Source: Photobacterium proteolyticum
GTDB taxonomy: Bacteria; Pseudomonadota; Gammaproteobacteria; Enterobacterales; Vibrionaceae
Length of the DNA: 64,000 bases
Direction: 5' to 3'
Assembly (NCBI RefSeq): GCF_001939735.1
Contig: NZ_MJIL01000087.1
Location: 1-64,000, forward strand
The notes beneath the pieces were generated by a model that was not told the origin of the DNA, ran no database searches, and saw only the letters and a list, made by a program, of their open reading frames with translations. The translations under genes and the position numbers were made by a program. Of this stretch, positions 18,172 to 26,496 are shown in pieces (within the stretch, counting starts at the first letter, position 1; each line of letters opens with the position of its first letter).

Positions 18172-20022
18172 CTAACTGTGTTGCAATGCGTCATAAATTT
18201 TCTCGGCCAAGGACTTACTGATACCGGGTACCTTAGCGATTTCTTCTCTGCTTGCTCTTTTTAGTTCTTGTAGACCACCCATATACTTCAATAGTGCTTG
18301 TCGGCGCTTCGGTCCTATACCTTCGACATCTTCCAATGCACTACGTTTTCTGACCTTGGCTCGCTGAGCCCGGTGACCACTAATCGCGTGATTATGGCTT
18401 TCATCGCGAATATGCTGGACCAAATGCAAAGCCGGTGAATCAGACGGCATCGAGAACTCTTCCCCTGTGACCAAAAGTAGGGTTTCCAGTCCAGGTTTAC
18501 GTGTGGTTCCCTTTGCCACCCCCACCAACATTGATCGCTTCGGCCACTCTTTCATCAGCGGACTAACTACATCATACGCTCTTGAGAGCTGACCTCTACC
18601 CCCATCGATAAAAATTATGTCGGGAATCTTATCTGGATCTAATTGTTTTCCATACCTTCGAGCAAGAACTTGTGCCATTGCCGCATAGTCATCTCCCCCT
18701 GTTATCCCGGTGATATTGTAACGGCGGTACTCCTGCTTTAATGGCCCGTCCTGATTAAATACCACACAGGAGGCAACGGTTTTCTCACCCATGGTATGGC
18801 TGATATCAAAACATTCCATCCGCTCGAGAATATTAAGTTTCAGTGCCTCGCTCAACGCCGTGAAACGCTGCTGAATGGTCATTTTGTGATTTAGCTTGCT
18901 GGTCAGTGCCGTGTTGGCATTTGTTTGCGCCAACTTCTGATAGCGAGCACGATTTCCACGCGACTGGGTTTTTAGCTCCACTTTCCGCCCGGCCAGCTCA
19001 GTCAATGTCTCTTCCAACACTGCTTTCTCTTCGCCCAGATCGGCTCCGAGCAAAATCACAGAAGGGATAACCCGGCCTTCTGCCTGGTTAAGATAAAACT
19101 GGCTGACAAAACTGGAAAGCACTTCCGTTAAATCGGCATCATTGGGCATTTTTGGGAAATAGCTACGGCTGCCGAGGATTTTGCCCTGACGGATATACAG
19201 CGCATGGATACAGGCCATTCCACGCTCATGGGCAATACCGATAACGTCCATATCATCTTCGTTGTCATGGCTGACAAACTGCTGCTCCTGAACCCTGCGC
19301 AAAGCCTGGATTTGATCGCGATAGGTAGCCGCTTTTTCAAAGGCAAGCTGCTGGCTGGCCTGCTCCATTTTTTCAACCATGGTGGCAATAACCTGACGAT
19401 CTTTGCCCTGTAGGAACAGACGGACAAAGTTTACCTGCTCCTGGTAATCTTCGTCACTGACTAGCCCTTTCACACACGGGCCGAGACAACGACCAATCTG
19501 GTACATCAGGCACGGACGGCTACGGTTGGCATAAACGGAATCTTCGCACTGACGCACCGGAAAGATTTTTTGCAGCAAGTGTAGGCTTTCGCGTACCGCG
19601 CCCGAGTCAGGATAGGGACCGAAATACTCCCCTTTGCGTTTCTTTGCACCCCGGTGAATCATCAGTCGAGGATAGGCGTTGGCACTAAGAAAGATATAAG
19701 GATAGGACTTGTCATCACGCAGCAATACATTGTACTTGGGCAAGTACAACTTAATGTAGTTGTGCTCGAGAATCAGCGCTTCTGTCTCGGTGTGCGTCAC
19801 AGTGACATCCACTTTGCGTATATTCTTCACCAAGGCACGGGTTTTCTCTCCCGACACGTTGGTACGAAAATAGCTCGACAGGCGCTTTTTCAGATCTTTG
19901 GCTTTGCCAACGTAAATGACCTCGTCAGCCTCGTCGTACATTCGGTATACGCCGGGCTGATGAGTAACAGTTTTGAGAAAGCTTTTTGAATCAAAGCTTT
20001 TTTCGTCAACAGATTCGGACAC
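18172..20022 (-). CDS. uvrC: Excinuclease ABC subunit C
   Basis: A 616-residue UvrC, normal length. In order: GIY-YIG nuclease (about 18-95, PGVYRMY and [14 protein letters not shown]) for the 3' cut, a cysteine cluster around 160-190, a UVR motif (about 205-240), the RNase H-like endonuclease for the 5' cut (about 390-540, with [19 protein letters not shown]), and C-terminal helix-hairpin-helix motifs ([25 protein letters not shown]). It acts with UvrAB in nucleotide excision repair. The start codon is GTG and its G is also the last base of the uvrY TAG stop (TAGTG), so translation is coupled to uvrY. Confidence 0.98.
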   Translation of the reverse strand: MSESVDEKSFDSKSFLKTVTHQPGVYRMYDEADEVIYVGKAKDLKKRLSSYFRTNVSGEKTRALVKNIRKVDVTVTHTETEALILEHNYIKLYLPKYNVLLRDDKSYPYIFLSANAYPRLMIHRGAKKRKGEYFGPYPDSGAVRESLHLLQKIFPVRQCEDSVYANRSRPCLMYQIGRCLGPCVKGLVSDEDYQEQVNFVRLFLQGKDRQVIATMVEKMEQASQQLAFEKAATYRDQIQALRRVQEQQFVSHDNEDDMDVIGIAHERGMACIHALYIRQGKILGSRSYFPKMPNDADLTEVLSSFVSQFYLNQAEGRVIPSVILLGADLGEEKAVLEETLTELAGRKVELKTQSRGNRARYQKLAQTNANTALTSKLNHKMTIQQRFTALSEALKLNILERMECFDISHTMGEKTVASCVVFNQDGPLKQEYRRYNITGITGGDDYAAMAQVLARRYGKQLDPDKIPDIIFIDGGRGQLSRAYDVVSPLMKEWPKRSMLVGVAKGTTRKPGLETLLLVTGEEFSMPSDSPALHLVQHIRDESHNHAISGHRAQRAKVRKRSALEDVEGIGPKRRQALLKYMGGLQELKRASREEIAKVPGISKSLAEKIYDALQHS

Positions 20023-20666
20023 TACAACGTCTCTGTGTCTAACATTCCATGACGAATTGCAAGGTGGGTCAGCTCTACATCACCGTTGATATCCAGTTTA
20101 TTGAACAGGCGATAACGATAACTGTTAACCGTTTTGGGGCTTAAGTTCAGCTGCTCAGAAATCTCTGTCACTTTCTGGCCTTTGGTGATCATCATCATGA
20201 TCTGCAGCTCACGCTCAGACAGGTCTTTAAAAGGATTCTCAGAATCTGGTGCAAACTGGCTTAGCGCCATTTGTTGTGCAATTTCTGGGGATATATAGCG
20301 TTGTCCGCTATTCACCATACGGATCGCATTGACCATTTCATCCGGACCAGCACCTTTAGTCAGGTACCCCGCAGCCCCAGCCTGCATCACTTTGGTCGGG
20401 AACGGATTTTCGGTATGAATGGTTAAAACGATAATTTTGACATCGGGATTAAAACGTAAAATCTTACGTGTCGCTTCAAGGCCACCGATCCCAGGCATAT
20501 TCATATCCATAAGAATGATATCCGCGTGTTCAGCACGGCACCACTTTACGGCTTCTTCACCACTGTCGGCTTCCCCTACCACTTTTATACCACGGACATC
20601 TTCAAGAAGACGTCGGATCCCTGTGCGAACCAGTTCGTGATCATCTACAAGGAATACATTAATCAA
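20022..20666 (-). CDS. uvrY: Two-component response regulator UvrY (VarA/GacA type)
   Basis: 214 residues. The receiver domain (1-120) has the acidic pocket D8-D9, the phosphorylated D54 (LMDMNMPG) and K104-type residues. A LuxR-type HTH lies at about 145-205 ([28 protein letters not shown]). It is the partner of a BarA/VarS/GacS sensor kinase and drives CsrB-type small RNAs that titrate CsrA. The start is TTG at 20666 with GGAG about 8 bases upstream. It overlaps uvrC by one base. The sensor gene is not in the window. Confidence 0.96.
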   Translation of the reverse strand: MINVFLVDDHELVRTGIRRLLEDVRGIKVVGEADSGEEAVKWCRAEHADIILMDMNMPGIGGLEATRKILRFNPDVKIIVLTIHTENPFPTKVMQAGAAGYLTKGAGPDEMVNAIRMVNSGQRYISPEIAQQMALSQFAPDSENPFKDLSERELQIMMMITKGQKVTEISEQLNLSPKTVNSYRYRLFNKLDINGDVELTHLAIRHGMLDTETL

Positions 20667-21330
20667 GCTGTATCTCCAATATGATTTGGCTCTGCACCCA
20701 GCCAGAATTGGCGGGATAGCTATTACTGATCTTACCCAATTTTACCCTAACTTGAAATCTGAACTGATGCTGTTTCTGTGTATCAGCGCAAAGTTTCCGC
20801 TAGAATTCATACTTGACAAAAAGGGCTCTAATACTGCTTTTTGCATGTTTGAAACTCAATCATGCTGCACAGCAGTATTTACCATATATGCAAAAAAATA
20901 AAGTATAAAATTCAATATATCCAGAAGGTTATCTGCCACAAAGGGAAATAGACTAACATCATATATATTGAGTATGTTCTTAATAGCAAGTTATCACTGA
21001 TAACACTATGAGGTATAGGAAAAAATCAGCTTTACGCGAACAATTTTCGAACAAATAACAATTATCTCTTTTCATATCCATTACTTATAGACACGACAAA
21101 TAAAATAACGTGCTAGAATCCAAATCGTAGCACTGTCTAACTATCGGTACAATTTTAGCTTAGAAAGCCCAATAAAAAGATCATTACAATTCTTCAGTTT
21201 CTAAGTAAATCTAAAGTTTGTATCAATTTTGCGAATATTTATGATTAGGTGGCTTATAACCTGAGTGCGTACGTGCCACCTTAGGTTTCGCAAGCACCAC
21301 GATCCCCCCCGAGCCAATAGCAAAGAAGCG
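20667..21330. other. Intergenic region between uvrY and the ECF operon
   Basis: About 660 AT-rich bases with no credible gene. It holds the uvrY promoter. An inverted repeat AGGTGGC / GCCACCT at about 21247-21281 forms a stem with a long loop; its role is unknown. A short plus-strand open frame (20686-20901) shows no family resemblance and is not called. Confidence 0.45.
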
Positions 21331-21332
21331 AT

Positions 21333-21356
21333 TAACATTTAGACGTCTAGATGTAA
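21333..21356 (+). promoter_or_regulatory. MetJ-type operator (tandem met boxes)
   Basis: TAACATTT-AGACGTCT-AGATGTAA: the middle 8-mer (21341-21348) is the perfect MetJ consensus AGACGTCT, the right neighbour matches at 5 of 8 positions and the left at 4 of 8, all in 8-base phase. MetJ with S-adenosylmethionine represses methionine genes through such tandem boxes. The site is about 220 bases before the ECF operon start and predicts repression by methionine supply. Confidence 0.78.
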
Positions 21357-21390
21357 GGCTTTCCTTTATTGGCCGGCTTCATGTATGATT

Positions 21391-21505
21391 GCCGCCGCTT
21401 ATGTCTACCCACATAACCGCACTTGCACAAAATGGATATTTGCGCGCAGGCGAGAACACACTTTTGGTGTGTTTTTTTGTTCCTGTTGAATAGGTTGGCG
21501 GCCGT
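21391..21505 (+). ncRNA. Structured 5' leader with an intrinsic-terminator hairpin (attenuator candidate)
   Basis: Within the leader of the ECF operon, ACACAC-TTTTG-GTGTGT is followed directly by a run of seven T (about 21447-21474), a good intrinsic terminator ahead of the first gene. GCCGCC near 21391 can pair with GGCGGC near 21497, enclosing the hairpin in one domain. That would suit conditional termination. I do not recognise a known riboswitch core here (no S-box, FMN, TPP or purine motif), so the ligand, if any, is unknown. Confidence 0.45.
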
Positions 21506-21577
21506 CTGCTTCTACTAGAGCTTTTCAGGTAGGCATGACAAAGAAAATACCCATAAAGAGTAAATTAAGGTTATGTC

Positions 21578-22129
21578 ATGAATCTTTCAGCCAAGACAGT
21601 GGTTCTTATTGCCATCGGCGCAGCACTATATGGTATAGGCGGCCTGCCTATGTTTGGTATCCCTGTTTTTGCTAATACCACACTCAAGCCTGCTATGGCC
21701 GTACTGGCCTTGTTCAGCGTATTATTCGGGCCGCTTGTCGGTTTTCTGGTGGGCTTCATCGGCCACTGGGTAACAGACTTGTTTGCCGGCTGGGGCGTGT
21801 GGATCACCTGGGTATTGGGCTCAGGCATTGTTGGCATGCTAATCGGCCTCTATCCCAAAATCACCAAAGAGCGCCTGGAAAAAGGCCGGTTTTCAAAACT
21901 GGATTTCACCCTGTTTATCTTGCTTGCCTTTATCGGCAATGTTGTCGGTTATGGCTGCTCGGCCTTCCTTGACGCCGTCCTTTATGCTGAACCATTCACC
22001 AAAGTCTTGGCCCAACTTACCATTATTGCTGCAGGCAACACCCTGCTTATTGCCGTTGTCGGCCACTTCATTTTAACCGCCGTTGCCAAGCGAAAAAAAC
22101 AAAGCTACAACCTGAAAGAGGCCTACTAG
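21578..22129 (+). CDS. mtsA: ECF transporter substrate-binding (S) component, UPF0397 family
   Basis: 183 residues with about five or six membrane segments. It matches the UPF0397 family strongly ([27 protein letters not shown]-like and [15 protein letters not shown] segments). These are the substrate-specific membrane parts of energy-coupling factor importers. Automatic annotation often calls the family a riboflavin S component, while genome-context work named a methionine-regulated system MtsABC. The MetJ box upstream favours the methionine-related assignment; the exact substrate is not proven. It starts a plus-strand operon: the ATPase gene begins 3 bases after its stop. Confidence 0.88.
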   Translation: MNLSAKTVVLIAIGAALYGIGGLPMFGIPVFANTTLKPAMAVLALFSVLFGPLVGFLVGFIGHWVTDLFAGWGVWITWVLGSGIVGMLIGLYPKITKERLEKGRFSKLDFTLFILLAFIGNVVGYGCSAFLDAVLYAEPFTKVLAQLTIIAAGNTLLIAVVGHFILTAVAKRKKQSYNLKEAY

Positions 22130-22132
22130 AGC

Positions 22133-23830
22133 ATGACTATTGCGTTTTCTAACTTCTCGTTCAAGTATTGGGCATTAGAAAAGCCGACCCTAAAAAATAT
22201 CAATCTCACGATTGAAAAAGGCGAGAAGGTTGTCATTGTCGGCCCGAGCGGTAGCGGCAAGTCAACCCTTGGTCAGTGCCTTAACGGCCTTATTCCGTTT
22301 GCAGTCAAGGGTGATATCACCGGAAGTCTGTCTATCAACGGCCAAGATACCCGTGAGATGGATCTCCACCAGTGTACCAACATGGTCGGCACCGTCCTGC
22401 AAGATACCGATGGCCAGTTTGTGGGGCTAAGCATTGGCGAGGATATCGCCTTCGCATTAGAAAACCAGATGGTTGAACAAAGCGAGATGCACAATATCGT
22501 TAAGCAAACGGCGAAGATGGTCGATCTGGAGGAAATGCTGGACCTGTCACCGTTCGATCTCAGCGGCGGCCAAAAGCAACGAGTCTCGCTGGCGGGTGTA
22601 ATGGTAGACGATGTCGATATCCTGTTATTCGATGAGCCACTGGCAAGCCTGGACCCTAAAACGGGCAAGGCAACCATCGAAATTATCGATCAGCTACATA
22701 AGAATTCAGGCAAAACCGTCATCATTATCGAGCACCGTCTCGAAGATGTTCTTCACCGCAACGTCGACCGAATCATCCTGATGGAGCGCGGGGAAATTGT
22801 AGCTAACATGACGCCTGACGAATTGCTGGCCAGCCCGTTACTCGCCCGGCACGGGATCCGTGAACCACTTTACCTGTCGGCACTCAAAGCGGCTGGCTGC
22901 GAAGTCACCGCAGCCGACAAACCCGCCCACCTGTCGACGCTTGACCTCGACAGCTTCAAACCTCAGCTACTTAACTGGTATCAGCAAAAAGGTATCACAG
23001 AACAGAATGAGACCAGTCAGCCTCTGCTCTCGGTTAACAACCTGAGCTATTCATACGATGACCAGCGCAAGACACTGGACGATGTGAGCTTCAGCATCAA
23101 TAAAGGCGAATTTGTTTCAGTCCTCGGCAAAAACGGCTCCGGAAAATCCACTCTGACCCGCTTAATCATGGGGGTACTTGACCCGGACGAAGGCAGCATT
23201 GAGTTTAACGGACTTGATCTTAACGAAAGATCTATTTTTGAACGAAGCGAGCACATCGGTGTGGTTTTGCAAAATCCGAATCACATGATTTCACACCATA
23301 TGATCTTTGACGAGGTTGCCTCAGGCCTTCGCAACCGCAATGTACCGGAGCAAATGGTCGAGAAAAAGGTCCATGAGATCCTGGAACTATGCGGGCTGGG
23401 CAAATACCGCCACTGGCCAATCGAAGCACTGAGTTACGGCCAGAAAAAGCGGGTGACTATCGCCACTATCTTGGTGCTTGAGCCCGAACTGCTGATCCTG
23501 GATGAGCCGACTGCCGGACAAGACTACCATCACTATACGACTATGATGGCATTCATTCGTGAGCTCAACCAGAAGCTTGGGATCACTATCCTGATCATTT
23601 CCCATGATATGCATCTAGTGCTGGAGTATACCGATCGCTCCGTGGTCATTGCCGACAGTCAATTGCTGGCCGACCAGGCTGTCCATAGCATTTTCAGCCA
23701 ACCCGAGCTGCTTGAGCAAGCTAACCTAACCGTAACTAGCCTCTATACCATGGCCAAAGCGCTGGGTATCGAGCGTATTGACAACTTTATCCGTTGCTTC
23801 ATCGACCATGAGGCAAGAAAAACCGCATGA
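22133..23830 (+). CDS. mtsB: ECF transporter duplicated ATPase component
   Basis: 565 residues carrying two complete ABC ATPase domains in one chain. Domain 1 (about 5-235): Walker A GPSGSGKST, signature LSGGQKQR, Walker B ILLFDEP. Domain 2 (about 300-520): Walker A GKNGSGKST, signature LSYGQKKR, Walker B LLILDEP. This is the fused EcfA/EcfA' arrangement that powers an ECF importer from the cytoplasmic face. The ATG lies 3 bases after the S-component stop, and the end overlaps the T-component start by 4 bases (ATGA), so the three proteins are translationally coupled in one complex. Confidence 0.93.
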   Translation: MTIAFSNFSFKYWALEKPTLKNINLTIEKGEKVVIVGPSGSGKSTLGQCLNGLIPFAVKGDITGSLSINGQDTREMDLHQCTNMVGTVLQDTDGQFVGLSIGEDIAFALENQMVEQSEMHNIVKQTAKMVDLEEMLDLSPFDLSGGQKQRVSLAGVMVDDVDILLFDEPLASLDPKTGKATIEIIDQLHKNSGKTVIIIEHRLEDVLHRNVDRIILMERGEIVANMTPDELLASPLLARHGIREPLYLSALKAAGCEVTAADKPAHLSTLDLDSFKPQLLNWYQQKGITEQNETSQPLLSVNNLSYSYDDQRKTLDDVSFSINKGEFVSVLGKNGSGKSTLTRLIMGVLDPDEGSIEFNGLDLNERSIFERSEHIGVVLQNPNHMISHHMIFDEVASGLRNRNVPEQMVEKKVHEILELCGLGKYRHWPIEALSYGQKKRVTIATILVLEPELLILDEPTAGQDYHHYTTMMAFIRELNQKLGITILIISHDMHLVLEYTDRSVVIADSQLLADQAVHSIFSQPELLEQANLTVTSLYTMAKALGIERIDNFIRCFIDHEARKTA

Positions 23831-24666
23831 AAACAAACAAAATCAAATTTGGTATCAGCTACGCCAATACCGGTTCACCGCTGCATGCATTAAACGGCAT
23901 CACCAAGTTCATTCTCTTCATGGGCTGGGTGACTATGGTACTGATCACATTTGACCTCCGAGTCATTTGCGGTCTAATCCTGGTCGGGTTCAGCTTACTG
24001 AAACTCAGTCGAGTCCCGTTTGCAACCTACAAGCCGCTAATGATAGGCACGGCATCGGTGTTGATGATGAACGCCCTGTTTATGTTCCTGATCGCCCCGC
24101 AACAGGGCGTGGAATATATGGGTAGCGAAACCGTACTGTTGGCGATGGCAGGCAACTATTCGATCACCGCAGAAACCTTGTTCTACCTGCTGACAGTGAC
24201 GCTGAAGTATTTCAGCATGTTCCCTATCGCATTGGTCTTTGTATTTACCACCCACCCGACCGAATTCTCGGCCAGCTTGAACAAGCTTGGTGTCCCTTAC
24301 CGCATTGCCTATGCGGTCAGCCTGACTTTGCGCTATCTGCCAGAGGTGACCAAAGACTTTATCAATATCATGCATGCCCAACAGGCTCGTGGCGTCGATA
24401 TATCGAAAAACGTGCCTGTAGTGACAAGAATCAAGAATGTCGCCAAAATCCTTGGCCCACTTATTTTCTCGAGCCTGGATCGTGCCGATGTGATATCCAA
24501 TGCCATGACACTAAGGGGCTTCGGACGCAACAAGAAACGCTCTTGGTATAGCCTCAAACCAATGACAAAGAACGACTATATCGTACTCGCCGTTATTGCC
24601 GGTGTACTCACGCTGGGCTTTATCAACCGCTACCAGTCTGAGCAACTATTCTGGTACCCGCTCTAA
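23827..24666 (+). CDS. mtsC: ECF transporter transmembrane (T) component
   Basis: 279 residues, a CbiQ/EcfT-family membrane protein with about five or six helices. The diagnostic coupling-helix motifs are present: an AQQARG (A-x-x-R-G) motif near residue 182 and MTLRGFGRNKKR near 228, which bind the two ATPase domains. It links the S component to the ATPases in the inner membrane. The start ATG overlaps the mtsB stop (ATGA). A terminator follows the stop within about 25 bases, so the operon has three genes. Confidence 0.92.
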   Translation: MKTNKIKFGISYANTGSPLHALNGITKFILFMGWVTMVLITFDLRVICGLILVGFSLLKLSRVPFATYKPLMIGTASVLMMNALFMFLIAPQQGVEYMGSETVLLAMAGNYSITAETLFYLLTVTLKYFSMFPIALVFVFTTHPTEFSASLNKLGVPYRIAYAVSLTLRYLPEVTKDFINIMHAQQARGVDISKNVPVVTRIKNVAKILGPLIFSSLDRADVISNAMTLRGFGRNKKRSWYSLKPMTKNDYIVLAVIAGVLTLGFINRYQSEQLFWYPL

Positions 24667-24689
24667 AGGCGACGGGAAGGTCATTATTT

Positions 24690-24717
24690 ACAAGCCGCCA
24701 GCGTGCGGCTTTTATTT
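24690..24717 (+). terminator. Intrinsic terminator of the ECF operon
   Basis: AAGCCGC at 24692-24698 pairs with GCGGCTT at 24705-24711, followed by TTATTTTG. Confidence 0.85.
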
Positions 24718-24963
24718 TGCCCTCAGCAACGGCAGCTAAAACTTCCAGCCAACCGACCCTGACCAATCTTTTTCTCTAACACTTTTCAAAGCGGCGTGAT
24801 TTCCCCCCCACCAGCTCACTCCCACGAAGCTAAAGATAACGCTCTCTGGTCAATTCAAATTGCATACAATTAGCGCAAAAATATAAAACATTTTAAGAGA
24901 CTGATTTATAACAACTTAAACTAAACCCCCAACCCAAGATGTTGCAAAATTGTGATAAAAAAG

Positions 24964-24979
24964 TTGACCATCAAGTCAA
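24964..24979. promoter_or_regulatory. RutR-like operator 1 upstream of xdhA
   Basis: TTGACCATCAAGTCAA, a 16-base near-palindrome. The E. coli RutR consensus is TTGACCA-NN-TGGTCAA. It lies 72 bases before xdhA and 28 bases (about three helical turns) from the next copy. The likely binder is the TetR protein encoded at 55830-56444. Confidence 0.72.
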
Positions 24980-24991
24980 CAAAAGCCAATA

Positions 24992-25007
24992 TTGACTCAA
25001 CGGTCAA
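24992..25007. promoter_or_regulatory. RutR-like operator 2 upstream of xdhA
   Basis: TTGACTCAACGGTCAA, with the same TTGAC-N6-GTCAA arms as operator 1. It ends 28 bases before the xdhA start codon, where a bound repressor would block transcription or elongation. Confidence 0.72.
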
Positions 25008-25035
25008 TTAATCACAGTCGAGAACAGGAGGTCCC

Positions 25036-26496
25036 TTGATTAAGTTCTTACTCAACCAGGAAGTGCGTGAGGAAGACCAAGTCTCACCGAATATGACGGT
25101 GCTGAGTTACTTACGTACCCATGTAAAGAAAACAGGAACCAAGGAAGGTTGCGGTTCTGGTGACTGTGGTGCATGTACAGTAGTTCTCGGTGAGCTTGTT
25201 AACGGCAAGCTACAATATCGCTCGGTCAATTCATGCCTGACTTTCATATCCGCATTGCATGGCAAACAACTGATCACCGTTGAAGATCTCCAGTCGACAG
25301 ACAATAAGCTTCATCCCGTCCAGCAAGCCGTTGTCGATTTTCACGGCTCGCAGTGTGGCTACTGCACCCCCGGTTTTATCATGTCGATGTTTGCCCTGGG
25401 CAAAAACAAGCCTAATGCCAACAAAGAAGAAATTTTTGAATCACTGGCAGGCAATCTTTGTCGCTGTACCGGCTATCGCCCTATCGTCGATGCCGCTATG
25501 TCACTGAGTACAGAAAAGCCCCTGCTGGATCAATTTGCTGAGCTTGAGCAGGCCACTGTCGCCAAGCTTAAACAACTCGAAGATCAGCCAGCCACGCTGA
25601 CCTATGACGACCTCTACAGCTTCTCGCCAAGATCAACCGACGAGCTTGCGACTTTGCTGCTCACACATCCCGATGCCCGGCTGGTAGCCGGCGGTACCGA
25701 CCTTTCGCTGGAAGTCACCCAGTTTCACCGCCCGATAGACAAGTTGATCAACCTCGGACTGGTTGAAGACATGAAGCACCTCCTTGAAACGGATACCCAT
25801 ATTGAAATCGGTGCCAACCTGCCAATCAGTGATTGCTATCAGGCACTAAGCAAGTACTACCCGGATTTTGGTGAGCTATTGCATCGCTTTGCCTCACTGC
25901 AAGTCCGAAACCAAGGCACGCTGGGCGGCAATATCGGCAACGCCTCCCCGATTGGCGATACCCCGCCACTTCTGATCGCACTTGATACCGAATTGGTGCT
26001 GCGCAAGAGCAACCAGAGACGCACAATCGCCCTGGAAGACTATTTCATTAGCTATAAGGTCACGGCACAGCAGCCATCCGAGTTCATCGAGAAGATCCTT
26101 ATTCCCAAGCCGGCGAATAACACAGACGGTCACAAAGAGTTTCGCGCCTATAAGCTCTCCAAGCGTCTTGATGATGATATCTCGGCTGTTTGCGGGGCAT
26201 TTAACATCGACGTTAAAAACGGCAAAGTCGCCGATGCCCGAATTGCCTTTGGTGGCATGGCGGCCACGCCGAAACGTGCCTCGAGCTGTGAAGAGGCGCT
26301 CATCGGCAAGGTATGGTCGATAGCCACGGTCAAAGCTGCCATGCAGGCACTAGAGCAAGACTTCGAGCCACTGAGTGACTTTAGGGCCAGCAAAGAATAC
26401 CGGACCCTGACCGCTGCCAACATGCTGCACCGCTTCTTCATCGAGCAACAGAATACCAACAGTCAAATCGAAACAAGGGTGACCTCATATGTCTAA
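25036..26496 (+). CDS. xdhA: Xanthine dehydrogenase small subunit (2Fe-2S and FAD)
   Basis: 486 residues. The N-terminal ferredoxin-like 2Fe-2S cluster uses C39, C44 and C47 (CGSGDCGAC). The second cluster uses CGYCTPG and LCRCTGYRP at about 107-147. The FAD-binding domain is at about 195-365 (VAGGTDLS, TLGGNIGNASPIGD), followed by the flavin C-terminal domain. With XdhB it oxidises hypoxanthine to xanthine and xanthine to urate, passing electrons to NAD in the cytoplasm. Start: TTG with a perfect AGGAGGT about 4 bases upstream, chosen because it begins at the family's conserved MIKFLLN. It is first in the operon, behind two RutR-like operators, and overlaps xdhB by 8 bases. Confidence 0.95.
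   Translation: MIKFLLNQEVREEDQVSPNMTVLSYLRTHVKKTGTKEGCGSGDCGACTVVLGELVNGKLQYRSVNSCLTFISALHGKQLITVEDLQSTDNKLHPVQQAVVDFHGSQCGYCTPGFIMSMFALGKNKPNANKEEIFESLAGNLCRCTGYRPIVDAAMSLSTEKPLLDQFAELEQATVAKLKQLEDQPATLTYDDLYSFSPRSTDELATLLLTHPDARLVAGGTDLSLEVTQFHRPIDKLINLGLVEDMKHLLETDTHIEIGANLPISDCYQALSKYYPDFGELLHRFASLQVRNQGTLGGNIGNASPIGDTPPLLIALDTELVLRKSNQRRTIALEDYFISYKVTAQQPSEFIEKILIPKPANNTDGHKEFRAYKLSKRLDDDISAVCGAFNIDVKNGKVADARIAFGGMAATPKRASSCEEALIGKVWSIATVKAAMQALEQDFEPLSDFRASKEYRTLTAANMLHRFFIEQQNTNSQIETRVTSYV

Noticed and set aside
21391-21450. GTCTACC in the ECF leader as a purine riboswitch
   Set aside because: The other conserved parts of the purine aptamer (TAT.. and TATGG-type loops in the right order) are missing, and GTCTACC is on the wrong side of any stem.
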